64,000 nt of DNA from positions 186,001-250,000 of the forward strand of contig NZ_SMRS01000001.1 of NCBI RefSeq assembly GCF_008368715.1, written 5' to 3'. This stretch comes from Nitrincola tapanii (GTDB lineage: Bacteria; Pseudomonadota; Gammaproteobacteria; Pseudomonadales; Balneatricaceae). How positions within the stretch are numbered: the stretch's first letter is position 1; each line of letters begins with the position of its first letter. The position numbers and the translations under genes are program-made. Positions 50,989 to 60,585 of the stretch are shown here, piece by piece. Under the pieces are notes generated by a model. The model was not told the origin of the DNA. It worked only from the letters and a program-made list of their open reading frames with translations, and searched no databases.

Positions 50989-53166
50989 TTAAGCGCCAAA
51001 CTTGGCTTTAGCTTCGATACGACGACGGTGCAGAACCGGTTCAGTGTAACCATTCGGTTGTGCACGACCTTCAAATACCAGCTCACAAGCAGCTTGGAAG
51101 GCAACGCTGTCAGCAAAGTTAGGAGCCATAGGGCGATAGAGTGGATCGGCCGCATTCTGACGATCTACGACAGACGCCATACGCTCCATAGTTTCTTTAA
51201 CCTGGGCTTCCGAACAGATGCCATGGTGTAGCCAGTTGGCAATATGTTGGCTGGAGATACGCAGAGTTGCACGGTCTTCCATCAGCCCTACATCGTTGAT
51301 GTCAGGTACTTTAGAGCAGCCGACACCCTGATCCACCCAGCGCACAACATAACCCAGGATACCCTGAGCGTTGTTATCGAGTTCCTGCTGGATCTCTTCG
51401 GCACTCCAATTGGGATTCTGTGCAACGGGGATGGTCAAAATATCATCCAGGCTGGCGCGTGGACGTGATTTGAGTTCATCCTGGCGTGCGAAGACATCTA
51501 CCTTGTGGTAATGCAAAGCGTGCAGGGTAGCCGCAGTCGGTGAGGGTACCCAAGCTGTGTTGGCGCCGGCCATTGGATGGGCGATCTTCTGCTCCAACAT
51601 ACCAGCCATTAGATCGGGCATTGCCCACATACCCTTACCAATTTGCGCACGGCGCTGTAATCCGCACATCAGGCCTGTGTCGACGTTCCAGTCTTCATAA
51701 GCTTTGATCCAGGCGGTGGTTTTCATATCGCCTTTACGCAGCATCGGGCCTGCTTCCATAGAGGTGTGCATTTCATCACCGGTACGGTCAAGGAAGCCGG
51801 TGTTGATAAACACCACACGCTCTTTTGCCGCACGGATACACTCCTTCAAGTTCACCGTGGTACGACGCTCTTCATCCATAATCCCCATTTTCAGGGTAAA
51901 GGCTGCCAAGCCCAGAGCCTGCTCAACACGGCCAAAGAGTTCGTTGGCAAACGCCACTTCTACGGGACCATGCATCTTCGGTTTTACGATGTACATTGAA
52001 CCGGTCGTGGAGTTGCGGAAGGGGCTGTTGCCTTTAAGATCGTGAATCGAGATCAGCGTGGTGACCATCGCATCCATGATTCCTTCAGGAATCTCATTGC
52101 CTTCCTTATCGAGAATCGCGCTGATGGTCATCAGATGGCCAACATTACGCACGAACATCAGGCTGCGGCCTTTCAGTGTGACGGAGCTGCCGTTCGGTGC
52201 CGTGTAGCGACGATCCGCATTCATGCTGCGGGTAAAGCTTTTACCCCCTTTGCTGATCTCTTCGGTCAGGGTGCCTTTCATCAAGCCTAACCAGTTGCGA
52301 TAGACCAATACCTTGTCATCGCCATCAACGGCGGCGACTGAGTCTTCACAATCCATGATGGTGGTCAGGGCAGATTCCATCAGAATATCTTTCAGACCGG
52401 CGGCGTCACTTTTGCCGATCAGACTGTCGCGGTCGATCTGGATTTCAAAATGTAGGCCATGATGTTGCAGAACAATCGCATCTGGATTGCTGGCTTCACC
52501 GTTGTAACCGATGAGCTGAGCGGGATTGGCCAGAGGGGTTTCACTGCCATCACGCAGGACAACACTGAGTTGGCCGTTCTGGATGCTGTAACCTGCAGAG
52601 TCCTTATGTGAACCCTGTGCCAGAGGTGCGGCATCATCCAGGAACTGACGCGCAAAAGCGATGACCTTAGCGCCGCGTGCAGGATTGTAACCTTCGCCTT
52701 TTTCAGCGCCCTGGGTATCGGGAATCGCATCGGTTCCATAAAGGGCATCATAGAGGCTGCCCCAGCGTGCATTCGCAGCATTTAATGCATAACGCGCATT
52801 CATCACAGGAACCACCAGCTGGGGACCGGCCATCAGGGCCATTTCAGGATCTACGTTGCTGGTGGTCGCGCTGAAATCTTCTCCTTCGGGTAGCAGGTAG
52901 CCAATTTCAGCTAAGAAAGCTTTGTAAGCTGTCGCATCAAATGCCTGACCTTTGTGTGCCAGGTGCCAAGCGTCGATCTGCGCCTGCATTTGATCACGAA
53001 TACTCAGGAGTTCACGGTTACGAGGTGCCAGATCATGGACAATAGCATCAAACTCACGCCAGAAAGTGTCCTGTTCGACACCTGTGCCTGGAAGAGCTTC
53101 GTTGTTGATAAAGTTAAAAAGATCTTCTGCGACCTGCAGGCCGCCGATCTGTACCCGTTGGCTCAT
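50989..53166 (-). CDS. glcB: Malate synthase G
   Basis: A 725-aa malate synthase G, nearly the E. coli length (723). Recognisable blocks are [60 protein letters not shown], and the C-terminal [18 protein letters not shown]. It condenses glyoxylate with acetyl-CoA to malate, allowing growth on C2 compounds; this goes well with the alcohol/acetaldehyde genes at the right end of the window. The start at 53166 gives the standard N-terminus ([15 protein letters not shown]). Confidence 0.97.
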   Translation of the reverse strand: MSQRVQIGGLQVAEDLFNFINNEALPGTGVEQDTFWREFDAIVHDLAPRNRELLSIRDQMQAQIDAWHLAHKGQAFDATAYKAFLAEIGYLLPEGEDFSATTSNVDPEMALMAGPQLVVPVMNARYALNAANARWGSLYDALYGTDAIPDTQGAEKGEGYNPARGAKVIAFARQFLDDAAPLAQGSHKDSAGYSIQNGQLSVVLRDGSETPLANPAQLIGYNGEASNPDAIVLQHHGLHFEIQIDRDSLIGKSDAAGLKDILMESALTTIMDCEDSVAAVDGDDKVLVYRNWLGLMKGTLTEEISKGGKSFTRSMNADRRYTAPNGSSVTLKGRSLMFVRNVGHLMTISAILDKEGNEIPEGIMDAMVTTLISIHDLKGNSPFRNSTTGSMYIVKPKMHGPVEVAFANELFGRVEQALGLAAFTLKMGIMDEERRTTVNLKECIRAAKERVVFINTGFLDRTGDEMHTSMEAGPMLRKGDMKTTAWIKAYEDWNVDTGLMCGLQRRAQIGKGMWAMPDLMAGMLEQKIAHPMAGANTAWVPSPTAATLHALHYHKVDVFARQDELKSRPRASLDDILTIPVAQNPNWSAEEIQQELDNNAQGILGYVVRWVDQGVGCSKVPDINDVGLMEDRATLRISSQHIANWLHHGICSEAQVKETMERMASVVDRQNAADPLYRPMAPNFADSVAFQAACELVFEGRAQPNGYTEPVLHRRRIEAKAKFGA

Positions 53167-53315
53167 GGTATATGCCTCAAAATTTTTGGTATTCCGTCCC
53201 GAGCCGGCACGAGGCAGCATGCTTCGGGTAGGGTTAAAAGTCGTTTGTGCAACGCGACAATAGCGTAAAAATGCGGCTTTGTGTCAGGATGCCGCCTAAA
53301 GTATGAGAAATTCTC

Positions 53316-53331
53316 GACTCAGATCTGAGTC
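53316..53331. promoter_or_regulatory. 16-base perfect palindrome upstream of glcB
   Basis: GACTCAGATCTGAGTC lies 150 bases upstream of the glcB start, next to a GAGAAATTCTC dyad at 53305-53315. Either could bind a regulator; no known protein is assigned. Confidence 0.4.
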
Positions 53332-53393
53332 CAAAAGTCGGCTGGGTGAGCCTAAGGAAGAGAGCGGAAATGGGTGGTTTCCGCTGTCTCAAT

Positions 53394-53421
53394 CGGATTG
53401 AGCCGCGTGTCGCTCAATCCG
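53394..53421 (-). terminator. Stem-loop after serA
   Basis: CGGATTGAGC and GCTCAATCCG form a perfect 10-bp stem with an 8-base loop, 15 bases past the serA stop. The following bases are not T-rich, so termination may be weak. Confidence 0.55.
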
Positions 53422-53435
53422 AGCCATGCGAATGA

Positions 53436-54668
53436 TCAGAACAGACGGCGGCAGCGAATGGTGCCATCGATTGCACTGAGTTTGTCGAGCGCAATGGCGG
53501 AGTAGTCCGCGTCGACATCGATCACCACATAACCGACCTTATCATTGGTTTGCAGATACTGACCGGTAATGTTGATGTTGTTCTCGGAGAAAACATTGTT
53601 GATTTTCGAGAGAACGCCCGGCACGTTGTTGTGGACGTGCAATAAACGGTGGCAGTTGGGATGTTCGGGCAACGCCACTTCTGGGAAGTTGACCGAAGTG
53701 ATCGAAGAGCCGTTGTCACTGTAGCGGATCAGCTTCTCAGAGACTTCATAGCCAATGTTTTCCTGAGCTTCCATAGTGGAACCCCCGACATGTGGGGTCA
53801 GGATGACATTGTCAAACTCGCGCAGCGGGCTGATGAACTCATCGTCATTGGTGCGCGGCTCAACTGGGAAGACATCAATCGCGGCCCCTAGCAGGTGGCC
53901 GGATTTTAGTGCATCACACAGCGCATCAATATCCACCACAGTGCCGCGCGCGGCATTCAAGAAGATGCTGCCCTTTTTCATTTGCGCAAACTGTGCTGCA
54001 CCCATCATGTTTTTGGTCGACGGCAGTTCAGGGACGTGCAGGGTGACAACATCACTGATTGCCAGCAATTCGGCCAAAGTTCCCACTGGCTTAGCATTGC
54101 CCAGAGGCAGTTTGGTGACGACATCATAGAAGTACACATCCATGCCGAGCCCTTCTGCCAGAATGCTCAGCTGAGTACCGATGCTACCATAACCGACGAT
54201 GCCCAGTTTTTTACCACGAATTTCGTAGGAGTTCTTCGCCGTTTTCTGCCAAACACCACGATGGGCTTTAGCGTTCTTCTCGGCCACACCGCGCATCAGA
54301 ATGATGGATTCTGCCAGTACCAATTCAGCCACTGAACGGGTGTTGGAGTAAGGGGCATTAAAGACCGCAATACCGGCCTGGGTCGCAGCCGTCAGATCCA
54401 CTTGGTTGGTGCCGATGCAGAAGCAACCGACTGAAACCAGCTTTTCGGCGGCAGCAAACACGTCAGCCGTCAGCTGAGTGCGTGAGCGGATACCAATGAA
54501 ATGCACATCCTTGACGCGCTCAATCAGATCGGCTTCGGGTAGAGAGCCGCTGTGGGTTTCAATGTTGGTGTAACCGTGGGCAATAAAGGTGTCAATTGCA
54601 GACTGGTGAATACCCTCCAGCAGCAAAATTTTGATTTTACTTTTATCCAGTGAAGTCGGTTTACTCAT
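53436..54668 (-). CDS. serA: D-3-phosphoglycerate dehydrogenase
   Basis: A 410-aa SerA, the same length as in E. coli. The NAD-binding motif is KLGIVGYGSIGTQLS, catalytic residues are in ARGTVVDIDAL and LTPHVGGSTMEAQEN, and the C-terminal ACT domain (from about 335; HNNVPGVLSKINNVF) binds serine for feedback inhibition. It makes 3-phosphohydroxypyruvate, the first step of serine synthesis. Confidence 0.97.
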   Translation of the reverse strand: MSKPTSLDKSKIKILLLEGIHQSAIDTFIAHGYTNIETHSGSLPEADLIERVKDVHFIGIRSRTQLTADVFAAAEKLVSVGCFCIGTNQVDLTAATQAGIAVFNAPYSNTRSVAELVLAESIILMRGVAEKNAKAHRGVWQKTAKNSYEIRGKKLGIVGYGSIGTQLSILAEGLGMDVYFYDVVTKLPLGNAKPVGTLAELLAISDVVTLHVPELPSTKNMMGAAQFAQMKKGSIFLNAARGTVVDIDALCDALKSGHLLGAAIDVFPVEPRTNDDEFISPLREFDNVILTPHVGGSTMEAQENIGYEVSEKLIRYSDNGSSITSVNFPEVALPEHPNCHRLLHVHNNVPGVLSKINNVFSENNINITGQYLQTNDKVGYVVIDVDADYSAIALDKLSAIDGTIRCRRLF

Positions 54669-54828
54669 CTTCGGCAGCTCATCAATTCAGTGAACAGGGA
54701 TCGCTAGGGATCAAGTTAGAAACGCAGTTTACCACAGGGAAGTGCTGGAACGCCGAACCAAGCGGATGGTATTTCTTCAAGAAAAGATGAATCACAATCC
54801 GCTTGTCGCGTTACTGGAGCTTAGTGAA

Positions 54829-55110
54829 TCAGCTGTAGAAGCACAGGTAAGCGGTGGGAACGGCTACCTGCAGATCAAAAGACTGGTTGGCTTCTACGGT
54901 GAACTCAGTTCCGGCAGGAAAACTCTGCCAAGTATCGCTGCCAGGTAGTTTGACAACCAATTCACCACAGGTCACTTTCATCAGTTCTTTCTGGCTGGTG
55001 CCAAAGGTGTATTCGCCGGGTGCCATAACACCGGAGGTCACTGGACCGGACGCATCACTGAAACCGATAGACATCACTTTGCCATCAAAATACTGATTGA
55101 CGCTGAGCAT
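54829..55110 (-). CDS. ppnP: Pyrimidine/purine nucleoside phosphorylase PpnP
   Basis: A 93-aa cupin-like protein of the PpnP (YaiE, DUF1255) family: [35 protein letters not shown], and [19 protein letters not shown]. The E. coli enzyme phosphorolyses many nucleosides. The start MLSVNQYF at 55110 follows GAGTTTCCTC-type spacing and gives the family length. Confidence 0.95.
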   Translation of the reverse strand: MLSVNQYFDGKVMSIGFSDASGPVTSGVMAPGEYTFGTSQKELMKVTCGELVVKLPGSDTWQSFPAGTEFTVEANQSFDLQVAVPTAYLCFYS

Positions 55111-55176
55111 GAGGAAACTCCCATGAAAGATGGATAGATAAAGGGGGCTAATCATAAAGCAGGCGAGGGCAGGCTG

Positions 55177-56049
55177 TCATGCCTGCTGTGCCGCCATGAA
55201 TTCAATAAAAGTCTGATTGGCGCGTGAAAGGTAGCCTCCACGGCGCCAAGCGAGACACAGATCCAGCCAAATGGGCTCAGCAAAAGGGCGGGCCACCAGA
55301 GAGGGTTCATCTTGAATCACCATCTCTAATAGAGTGCTGATGCCAAACCCTTGTTTAACGATCTGTTTAATTAAAGGAATGAGATTGGTTTCAAACCCGA
55401 TATGTGGATTTAAACCTGAGCGTTGTACCAGCTTGTCGATCACTTCGCGGTGGAAGTAGCCGGTTTTGAAGAGTACCAACTCTTCAGCAAAAAAGTCTTC
55501 AGAACGAATGTGGGTATGCGCCGCTAAAGGGTGGTCAGCCGCCATTACGACCATCATCTGTTCGCGCAGGAAATGACAGACTTCCAGATCGGATGAGGGA
55601 TCATCTTCCACAATGACACCAATATCGATCTCACCGGCAATTAACATCTGCTGCAAGCGTCGTGTACCGGATTCAATCACTACCAGTTTGAGATCAGGAT
55701 AACGGTGACGGAAAGCCATTAAAATGGGTGGGAAATAATAAGACCCGAGCATCCCTGGAATACCGATTCGCACTTCACCCCGTTGCAAACCGCTGAGTTC
55801 GAGCATCGCTAGCTCGGTTTCATCGGCGGCGATCAGCACACGCCGGGCATGCAGCATCAGTTCTCGCCCCTCATCGGTGAGACTGATTTGGCGCTCGTGG
55901 CGGTGAAAGAGATGAACCCCTAACTGCTTTTCCAGCTTCTGAATCGCCATCGACACAGCAGGCTGGGCCAGATGCAGTTTTTCCGCGGCGGCGGTAAAAC
56001 TACCCATATCCGCAACGGTGACAAAATAGCGCAGATGCTTCAGATTCAT
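55177..56049 (-). CDS. LysR-family transcriptional regulator
   Basis: A 290-aa LysR protein with the N-terminal helix-turn-helix (LKHLRYFVTVADMGSFTAAA then LHLAQPAVSMAIQKLEKQLG) and an effector domain from about residue 90. It is divergent from an MFS transporter gene; the intergenic region has a strong AT-rich dyad, so it likely controls that gene. Confidence 0.92.
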   Translation of the reverse strand: MNLKHLRYFVTVADMGSFTAAAEKLHLAQPAVSMAIQKLEKQLGVHLFHRHERQISLTDEGRELMLHARRVLIAADETELAMLELSGLQRGEVRIGIPGMLGSYYFPPILMAFRHRYPDLKLVVIESGTRRLQQMLIAGEIDIGVIVEDDPSSDLEVCHFLREQMMVVMAADHPLAAHTHIRSEDFFAEELVLFKTGYFHREVIDKLVQRSGLNPHIGFETNLIPLIKQIVKQGFGISTLLEMVIQDEPSLVARPFAEPIWLDLCLAWRRGGYLSRANQTFIEFMAAQQA

Positions 56050-56066
56050 ATAAGAAACCCTGATTA

Positions 56067-56100
56067 TTAGAATAATAAGTATATATTTTTATTATTCTAA
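56067..56100. promoter_or_regulatory. Inverted repeat between lysR and MFS genes
   Basis: TTAGAATAATA and TATTATTCTAA form a perfect 11-bp dyad with a 12-base spacer, centred between the divergent genes. It is a good candidate LysR binding site. Confidence 0.65.
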
Positions 56101-56140
56101 AGCCAGTGTTAGCCTGCCTCTCTTTATCTTTGAGTGAGAC

Positions 56141-57322
56141 ATGATGATCGCTCTTTCCAGCCCTGCGTATTGGCGTGCCACCTTGGCATTGTGCCTGGCC
56201 TCTTTTTTAGTCTTTGCCAATCTGCATGCCGTACAGCCTTTGCTGCCGATGCTGGCACAGCATTTTCAAGTTTCAGAGTTGGCGGCTAACTGGCTGTATA
56301 CGCTGGCTACTTTAGTGCTTGGTTTGGCTTTGCTTGTGTTGGGGCCGCTGTCCGATATCCTGGGGCGGCGCGGACTCTTGTTACTGACTCTGTTTGGCGT
56401 CGCCTTTTCGACGCTGATGATGGCTTGGGTCGAGGGCTATCAAGCCTTATTGATTTGGCGAGCCGTGCAGGGATTGTTCCTGGCGGGTGTGCCCGCGGTC
56501 GCGATTGCTTATATGAGCGATGAGTTCAGCCCTCAAGCGATGGTTGCGGCGGTCGGTTTATATATCGCCGCGAACTCCTTGGGTGGCATAGTCGGGCGTC
56601 TACTCAGCGCTTATGTTGCAGAGATGTGGGGCTGGCCGATGAGTTTTGCCGCTCTTGGAGGGATGACCTGGATCGTGGCATTTTTTGTCCTTTGGGCTTT
56701 GCCTTCCTCACGGGGATTTGTGCCTGTGCCTTGGCATCTGAAAACACTCCTTCAGCATCTCTACGAGCACCTTAAGTCACCCACTTTATTGCTGGCATTT
56801 TTGATCGGTGGGATTAACTTTGCCATCTTTTTGAATCAATACACCTACATCACGTTTGTATTGCATGAGCCGCCTTACAGCCTGCCTACCGCGTGGCTAG
56901 GTGCCTTGTTTTTGACCTATCTGAGTGGCACTCTGGCATCGGTTTTGTCGGGGCGTTTGTTGCAACGTTTTAGGCCAGAGCAGTGTATGCGGATGGCGAT
57001 CACCCTATTAATTTTAGGGAGCTTGTTAAGTTTGCACGGCACCTTGCCGCTGTTGACTGTGGCGTTTTTAATCAACAGTTACGGCTTTTTTTGGTGCCAT
57101 TCGGTCCTCAGTGGTTGGGTGGGGCGTCATGCCCAACAAGCGAAAGCCAGTGCGTCTGCACTTTATCTGGTGTTCTATTATCTGGGTGCGAGTTTAGGAG
57201 GCTTATATCTGTTCCCCTTTTGGCAGCAGTGGCAGTGGTCTGGAGTTGTGCTGGGTTCCTGTCTAGCCTTTACGCTGACAGCAGGTATGGCCTATGTGCT
57301 GGCGCGTAGATCATGTAGCTAA
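56141..57322 (+). CDS. MFS transporter, YnfM-like
   Basis: A 393-aa major facilitator with 12 helices. The loop 2-3 signature is seen as GPLSDILGRRGLLLLT, and VQPLLPMLAQHFQVS at the N-terminus and SGRLLQRFRPEQ in the middle are like the YnfM subgroup. Exported compounds are unknown. Regulated probably by the divergent LysR. Confidence 0.9.
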   Translation: MMIALSSPAYWRATLALCLASFLVFANLHAVQPLLPMLAQHFQVSELAANWLYTLATLVLGLALLVLGPLSDILGRRGLLLLTLFGVAFSTLMMAWVEGYQALLIWRAVQGLFLAGVPAVAIAYMSDEFSPQAMVAAVGLYIAANSLGGIVGRLLSAYVAEMWGWPMSFAALGGMTWIVAFFVLWALPSSRGFVPVPWHLKTLLQHLYEHLKSPTLLLAFLIGGINFAIFLNQYTYITFVLHEPPYSLPTAWLGALFLTYLSGTLASVLSGRLLQRFRPEQCMRMAITLLILGSLLSLHGTLPLLTVAFLINSYGFFWCHSVLSGWVGRHAQQAKASASALYLVFYYLGASLGGLYLFPFWQQWQWSGVVLGSCLAFTLTAGMAYVLARRSCS

Positions 57323-57379
57323 ATTCCAGTCCTTTGGGCAGGATAGATCATAGATTCGGCAACAAAAAGGAGAGTGCAA

Positions 57380-58048
57380 TTGTTTCAACATCGTAATGCG
57401 TTAGGGCAGCCTTTAGCCTTGCCGGTTGGTAAGGTGGTGTGTGTGGGGCGTAATTATGCGGAACACGCGCGGGAATTAAATAATCCTGTACCGAGTGAGC
57501 CCCTTCTATTTATGAAGCCGGCTTCGGCACTGGTTGCCTTGGATACGCCGATACAATTGCCGCAGGGGCAGGGGGCTGTGCACTATGAGACTGAGCTGGC
57601 GCTATTGATAGGTCAGCCACTGGTCAGAGCTGAGCCTGAATCCTGTGTAGCGGCTATTCATAGTTTAGGTTTGGCCTTAGATCTAACGCTACGGGAAGTC
57701 CAAGATAAGCTTAAAGCGCAGGGACATCCTTGGGAAAAGGCAAAGGGTTTTGATGGTGCTTGCCCCATCAGTCATTGGGTGGCCTATCAGGGTGAGGAGC
57801 TGCATGGATTGCAATTATCACTGCATATTAACGGCGAATTGCGGCAGCAGGGTTGCAGTGCACAGATGTTAACCGCCATCCCCGCGTTGTTGAGTTACAT
57901 CAGCCATTGGTTCAGCCTCCAGCCTGGAGATGTCATCTTGACGGGTACACCTGCCGGAGTGGGAGTCCTAGAGCCGGGCGATCGTTTGACTTTAGAACTT
58001 GAAGGTTTGCTTGTGGCCGAAGCTCAGGTGGCTGAATCCACTCTTTAG
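57380..58048 (+). CDS. Fumarylacetoacetate hydrolase family protein
   Basis: A 222-aa FAH-domain protein similar to E. coli YcgM. Motifs are VVCVGRNYAEHARELNNPVP, HYETELALLIG with metal-binding Glu residues, and DVILTGTPAGVGVLEPGD. Such enzymes hydrolyse or decarboxylate acylpyruvates. I prefer TTG at 57380 as start because AGGAG is 6 bases upstream, whereas the GTG at 57374 directly abuts it. Confidence 0.88.
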   Translation: MFQHRNALGQPLALPVGKVVCVGRNYAEHARELNNPVPSEPLLFMKPASALVALDTPIQLPQGQGAVHYETELALLIGQPLVRAEPESCVAAIHSLGLALDLTLREVQDKLKAQGHPWEKAKGFDGACPISHWVAYQGEELHGLQLSLHINGELRQQGCSAQMLTAIPALLSYISHWFSLQPGDVILTGTPAGVGVLEPGDRLTLELEGLLVAEAQVAESTL

Positions 58049-58072
58049 CTTTGTTTGCCCTAGAAAAAATCC

Positions 58073-58112
58073 TTTAAAATTCGGGGTTATTAGTGCTTAA
58101 CCCCGGATTTAA
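58073..58112 (+). terminator. Long stem-loop between the FAH-family and GGDEF-EAL genes
   Basis: TTTAAAATTCGGGGTTA pairs with TAACCCCGGATTTAAA around an 8-base loop. There is no long T-tract; it may end the upstream transcript or structure the leader of the next gene. Confidence 0.5.
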
Positions 58113-58153
58113 AAGCTGTTAAGGTGGCAGAAAAAAAGCATGGACCTGCCTAG

Positions 58154-60424
58154 GTGCGTAAACTCACCACCGATCTTCTTCGCCAGCGTATTCTGCGCTT
58201 TGCTGCCTTCAGTATTCTGCTGACAGGTCTACTTGTTGCTTCCGCAACCGTCTTCTCTTTATATCGCGAAGTGCGTGGACATTCCGAGCAGCAGGCCGCT
58301 GCACGAGTGCTCAGTCAGATGCAGACACTCGATCAGCTGTTTAGCCGCTTTGATGAAGTGGCACGCCAGATCTCCAGCCGTACCCAGATCCGAGAAGCGC
58401 TCAGTGCTTTTAATCAGGGCGAAATGACATTAGAGGCGCTGCAAACCTTTACCCTACCGCGTCTGATGGAACCTCTAAGAGCCAGTGAGGATGCCCTAGG
58501 TTTGCTGCGTATGGATCAGTTAGGCCAGGAGGTGGTGCGTACGGGCGAAGTGCCTCCCGAAGCCGCACAGCGTGCCTTGCTGGCGGTGGATGATGCCGCC
58601 ACGCTGGTGCGGGGTTTCTGGGAAGCAGAGACTGGTCCGAGTTATCTGGTGGCGTCGGATATTCGTGATCCTGAAGGGCGGTTGGTCGGACGTGATCTGA
58701 TCCTGTTTGGCATGCAAAGCTTGCTGCAGTGGTTAGAGGCTCAGAGTGAATCCGGTGAATCTTTGCATCTGATCTATCTGCCGAGTATGCAAAGGATCTC
58801 AGCTCAAGACTTGCCGCCGCTCTTGGCGCTGCGCCTCAGTGAAGAGTTGCCCAACTGGCGTGGGCAGACTCAAGGTTTGTATAAAGAAACCGATCTGGAT
58901 CGGGTGGTGTTTTACCATACTCTGCAAGAGCACCCGGATTGGATGTTGCTCAGTCAGCACTCTCACAGCCAGCTTTATGCTTCAACCATGAAAATTCTGG
59001 CCTGGCCGCTCATGGTGACGTTATTACTCTTGGCGGCGGGGGTGTTGGTCACGGCCTTGGTGATGCGACCCTTGTTGGCACGTTTAAGTGATGCTTATCT
59101 GCGTCAGCGTGAAGCGGAGCAACAGATACACCAGCTGATTAATTTTGATCGCTTAACCGGCTTACCCAACTGGTTGCAGTTGTATGAGCGCTTACATCAA
59201 AAGATTGAGCAAGCCCAGCCTCAGGAGAAGATGGCCTTGCTTTTTCTGAATTTGGATCGTTTTAAAGCCATTAACGAAAGCCTCGGACATCAGTCCGGCG
59301 ACCAACTTTTACGCTTGGTTGCGGCCCGTTTGCGGGCTTTTGTTGGGCAAGACGAGGCGTTGGCGCGCTCAGGGGGCGATGAGTTTTTGTTCCTCTATCC
59401 CTACCGAGGCAGTGATGCCCAGGTCGAAGCGGTTGCACAGAGGTTGTTGGCCGCTTTTCAGATGCCCTTTGAGCTGGAGGGGCGTGAAGTCCATATGGCG
59501 ACTACGCTGGGGATTAGTCTGTTCCCACGCGATGCACGCAGCCCAGAAGATCTTTTGAAACATGCCGATACGGCCCTGATTCGTGCTAAAGAGCAGGGAC
59601 GCAAGGGTTTCCAGTTTTACCAGGCCGATATGAGTCAAAGTAGCCGTGAGCGCTTTGAGCTTGAAGCGGATTTGCGGATCGCCCTGGAGCAGCAATCGCT
59701 ACAGATTTATTACCAGCCCCAAGTTTGTTTGGCGAGCAATCAAATTGTCGGCGTTGAGGCCTTAATACGCTGGCCACATCCGGAAAAAGGGATGATTCCA
59801 CCGGATCGTTTTATTGGCTTGGCGGAAGAGAATGGCCTGATTCATCCTCTCGGTGCTTGGGTGCTCAGGCGTGCATGTGAAGATGCGGCGCGTTGGTATC
59901 AGCAAGGCTATGCCTTACGTGTGTCGGTGAACGTATCGGCGCGGCAGCTTAACCGCAGTGCTTTTGTCAGCCAGGTGGCGGAAGTCTTGCAGAAAACGGG
60001 ACTGCCCGCTAAGTATTTGGAGTTGGAACTCACGGAAACCTATTTGTTTGAGAACTTCACCCGCAGTGCGCGTGTCCTCCGGCGCTTGCAGCAGTTGGGG
60101 GTGAGTTTGGCCTTGGATGATTTTGGTACCGGCTACTCCTCACTCAATTATCTGCGTCGTTTGCGTTTACCACGCTTGAAGATTGATCGGAGTTTTATCA
60201 GTGGCTTACCGGAGAATCGAGAAGATCTGGTACTCGTGAGCACCATCCTGGCGATGGCGCAGAGCCTGGGTATGAAAGTGGTAGCCGAGGGGGTTGAGAC
60301 GGATGCTCAGCGTCAATGTTTGGCCGATTTGCAATGCCATGAATATCAAGGGTATTTTTACGCACGGCCGGAAACCTGTGCCGAACTGGAAGCGCGTTTA
60401 ATGCGGCTGTCTGAGCGCGCCTAA
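58154..60424 (+). CDS. Membrane GGDEF-EAL protein (cyclic-di-GMP turnover)
   Basis: A 756-aa protein with a transmembrane helix at about 14-34, a periplasmic sensor of about 240 residues, a second helix at about 280-303, a GGDEF domain (about 325-485) with ARSGGDEFLFLYP, and an EAL domain (about 500-750) with VGVEALIRWPHP, DDFGTGYSSLNYLRR, and VAEGVETDAQ. Both active sites look intact, so it could make or degrade c-di-GMP. The sensor does not match a domain I can name. The start codon is GTG. Confidence 0.92.
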   Translation: MRKLTTDLLRQRILRFAAFSILLTGLLVASATVFSLYREVRGHSEQQAAARVLSQMQTLDQLFSRFDEVARQISSRTQIREALSAFNQGEMTLEALQTFTLPRLMEPLRASEDALGLLRMDQLGQEVVRTGEVPPEAAQRALLAVDDAATLVRGFWEAETGPSYLVASDIRDPEGRLVGRDLILFGMQSLLQWLEAQSESGESLHLIYLPSMQRISAQDLPPLLALRLSEELPNWRGQTQGLYKETDLDRVVFYHTLQEHPDWMLLSQHSHSQLYASTMKILAWPLMVTLLLLAAGVLVTALVMRPLLARLSDAYLRQREAEQQIHQLINFDRLTGLPNWLQLYERLHQKIEQAQPQEKMALLFLNLDRFKAINESLGHQSGDQLLRLVAARLRAFVGQDEALARSGGDEFLFLYPYRGSDAQVEAVAQRLLAAFQMPFELEGREVHMATTLGISLFPRDARSPEDLLKHADTALIRAKEQGRKGFQFYQADMSQSSRERFELEADLRIALEQQSLQIYYQPQVCLASNQIVGVEALIRWPHPEKGMIPPDRFIGLAEENGLIHPLGAWVLRRACEDAARWYQQGYALRVSVNVSARQLNRSAFVSQVAEVLQKTGLPAKYLELELTETYLFENFTRSARVLRRLQQLGVSLALDDFGTGYSSLNYLRRLRLPRLKIDRSFISGLPENREDLVLVSTILAMAQSLGMKVVAEGVETDAQRQCLADLQCHEYQGYFYARPETCAELEARLMRLSERA

Positions 60425-60585
60425 AGACCTAAACCCTTCACCCGAATAGGTTGATTTAGTACCAAAGGTGTAAAGGTTGTGTGCCAATGCATAATACGTG
60501 GATTGGCTGATGCCTGACTAATATGAACTCTGAAACGAACGCGACTCACTTTAGAGTCAGTCTATAACAACAAGAGGCTCATATT

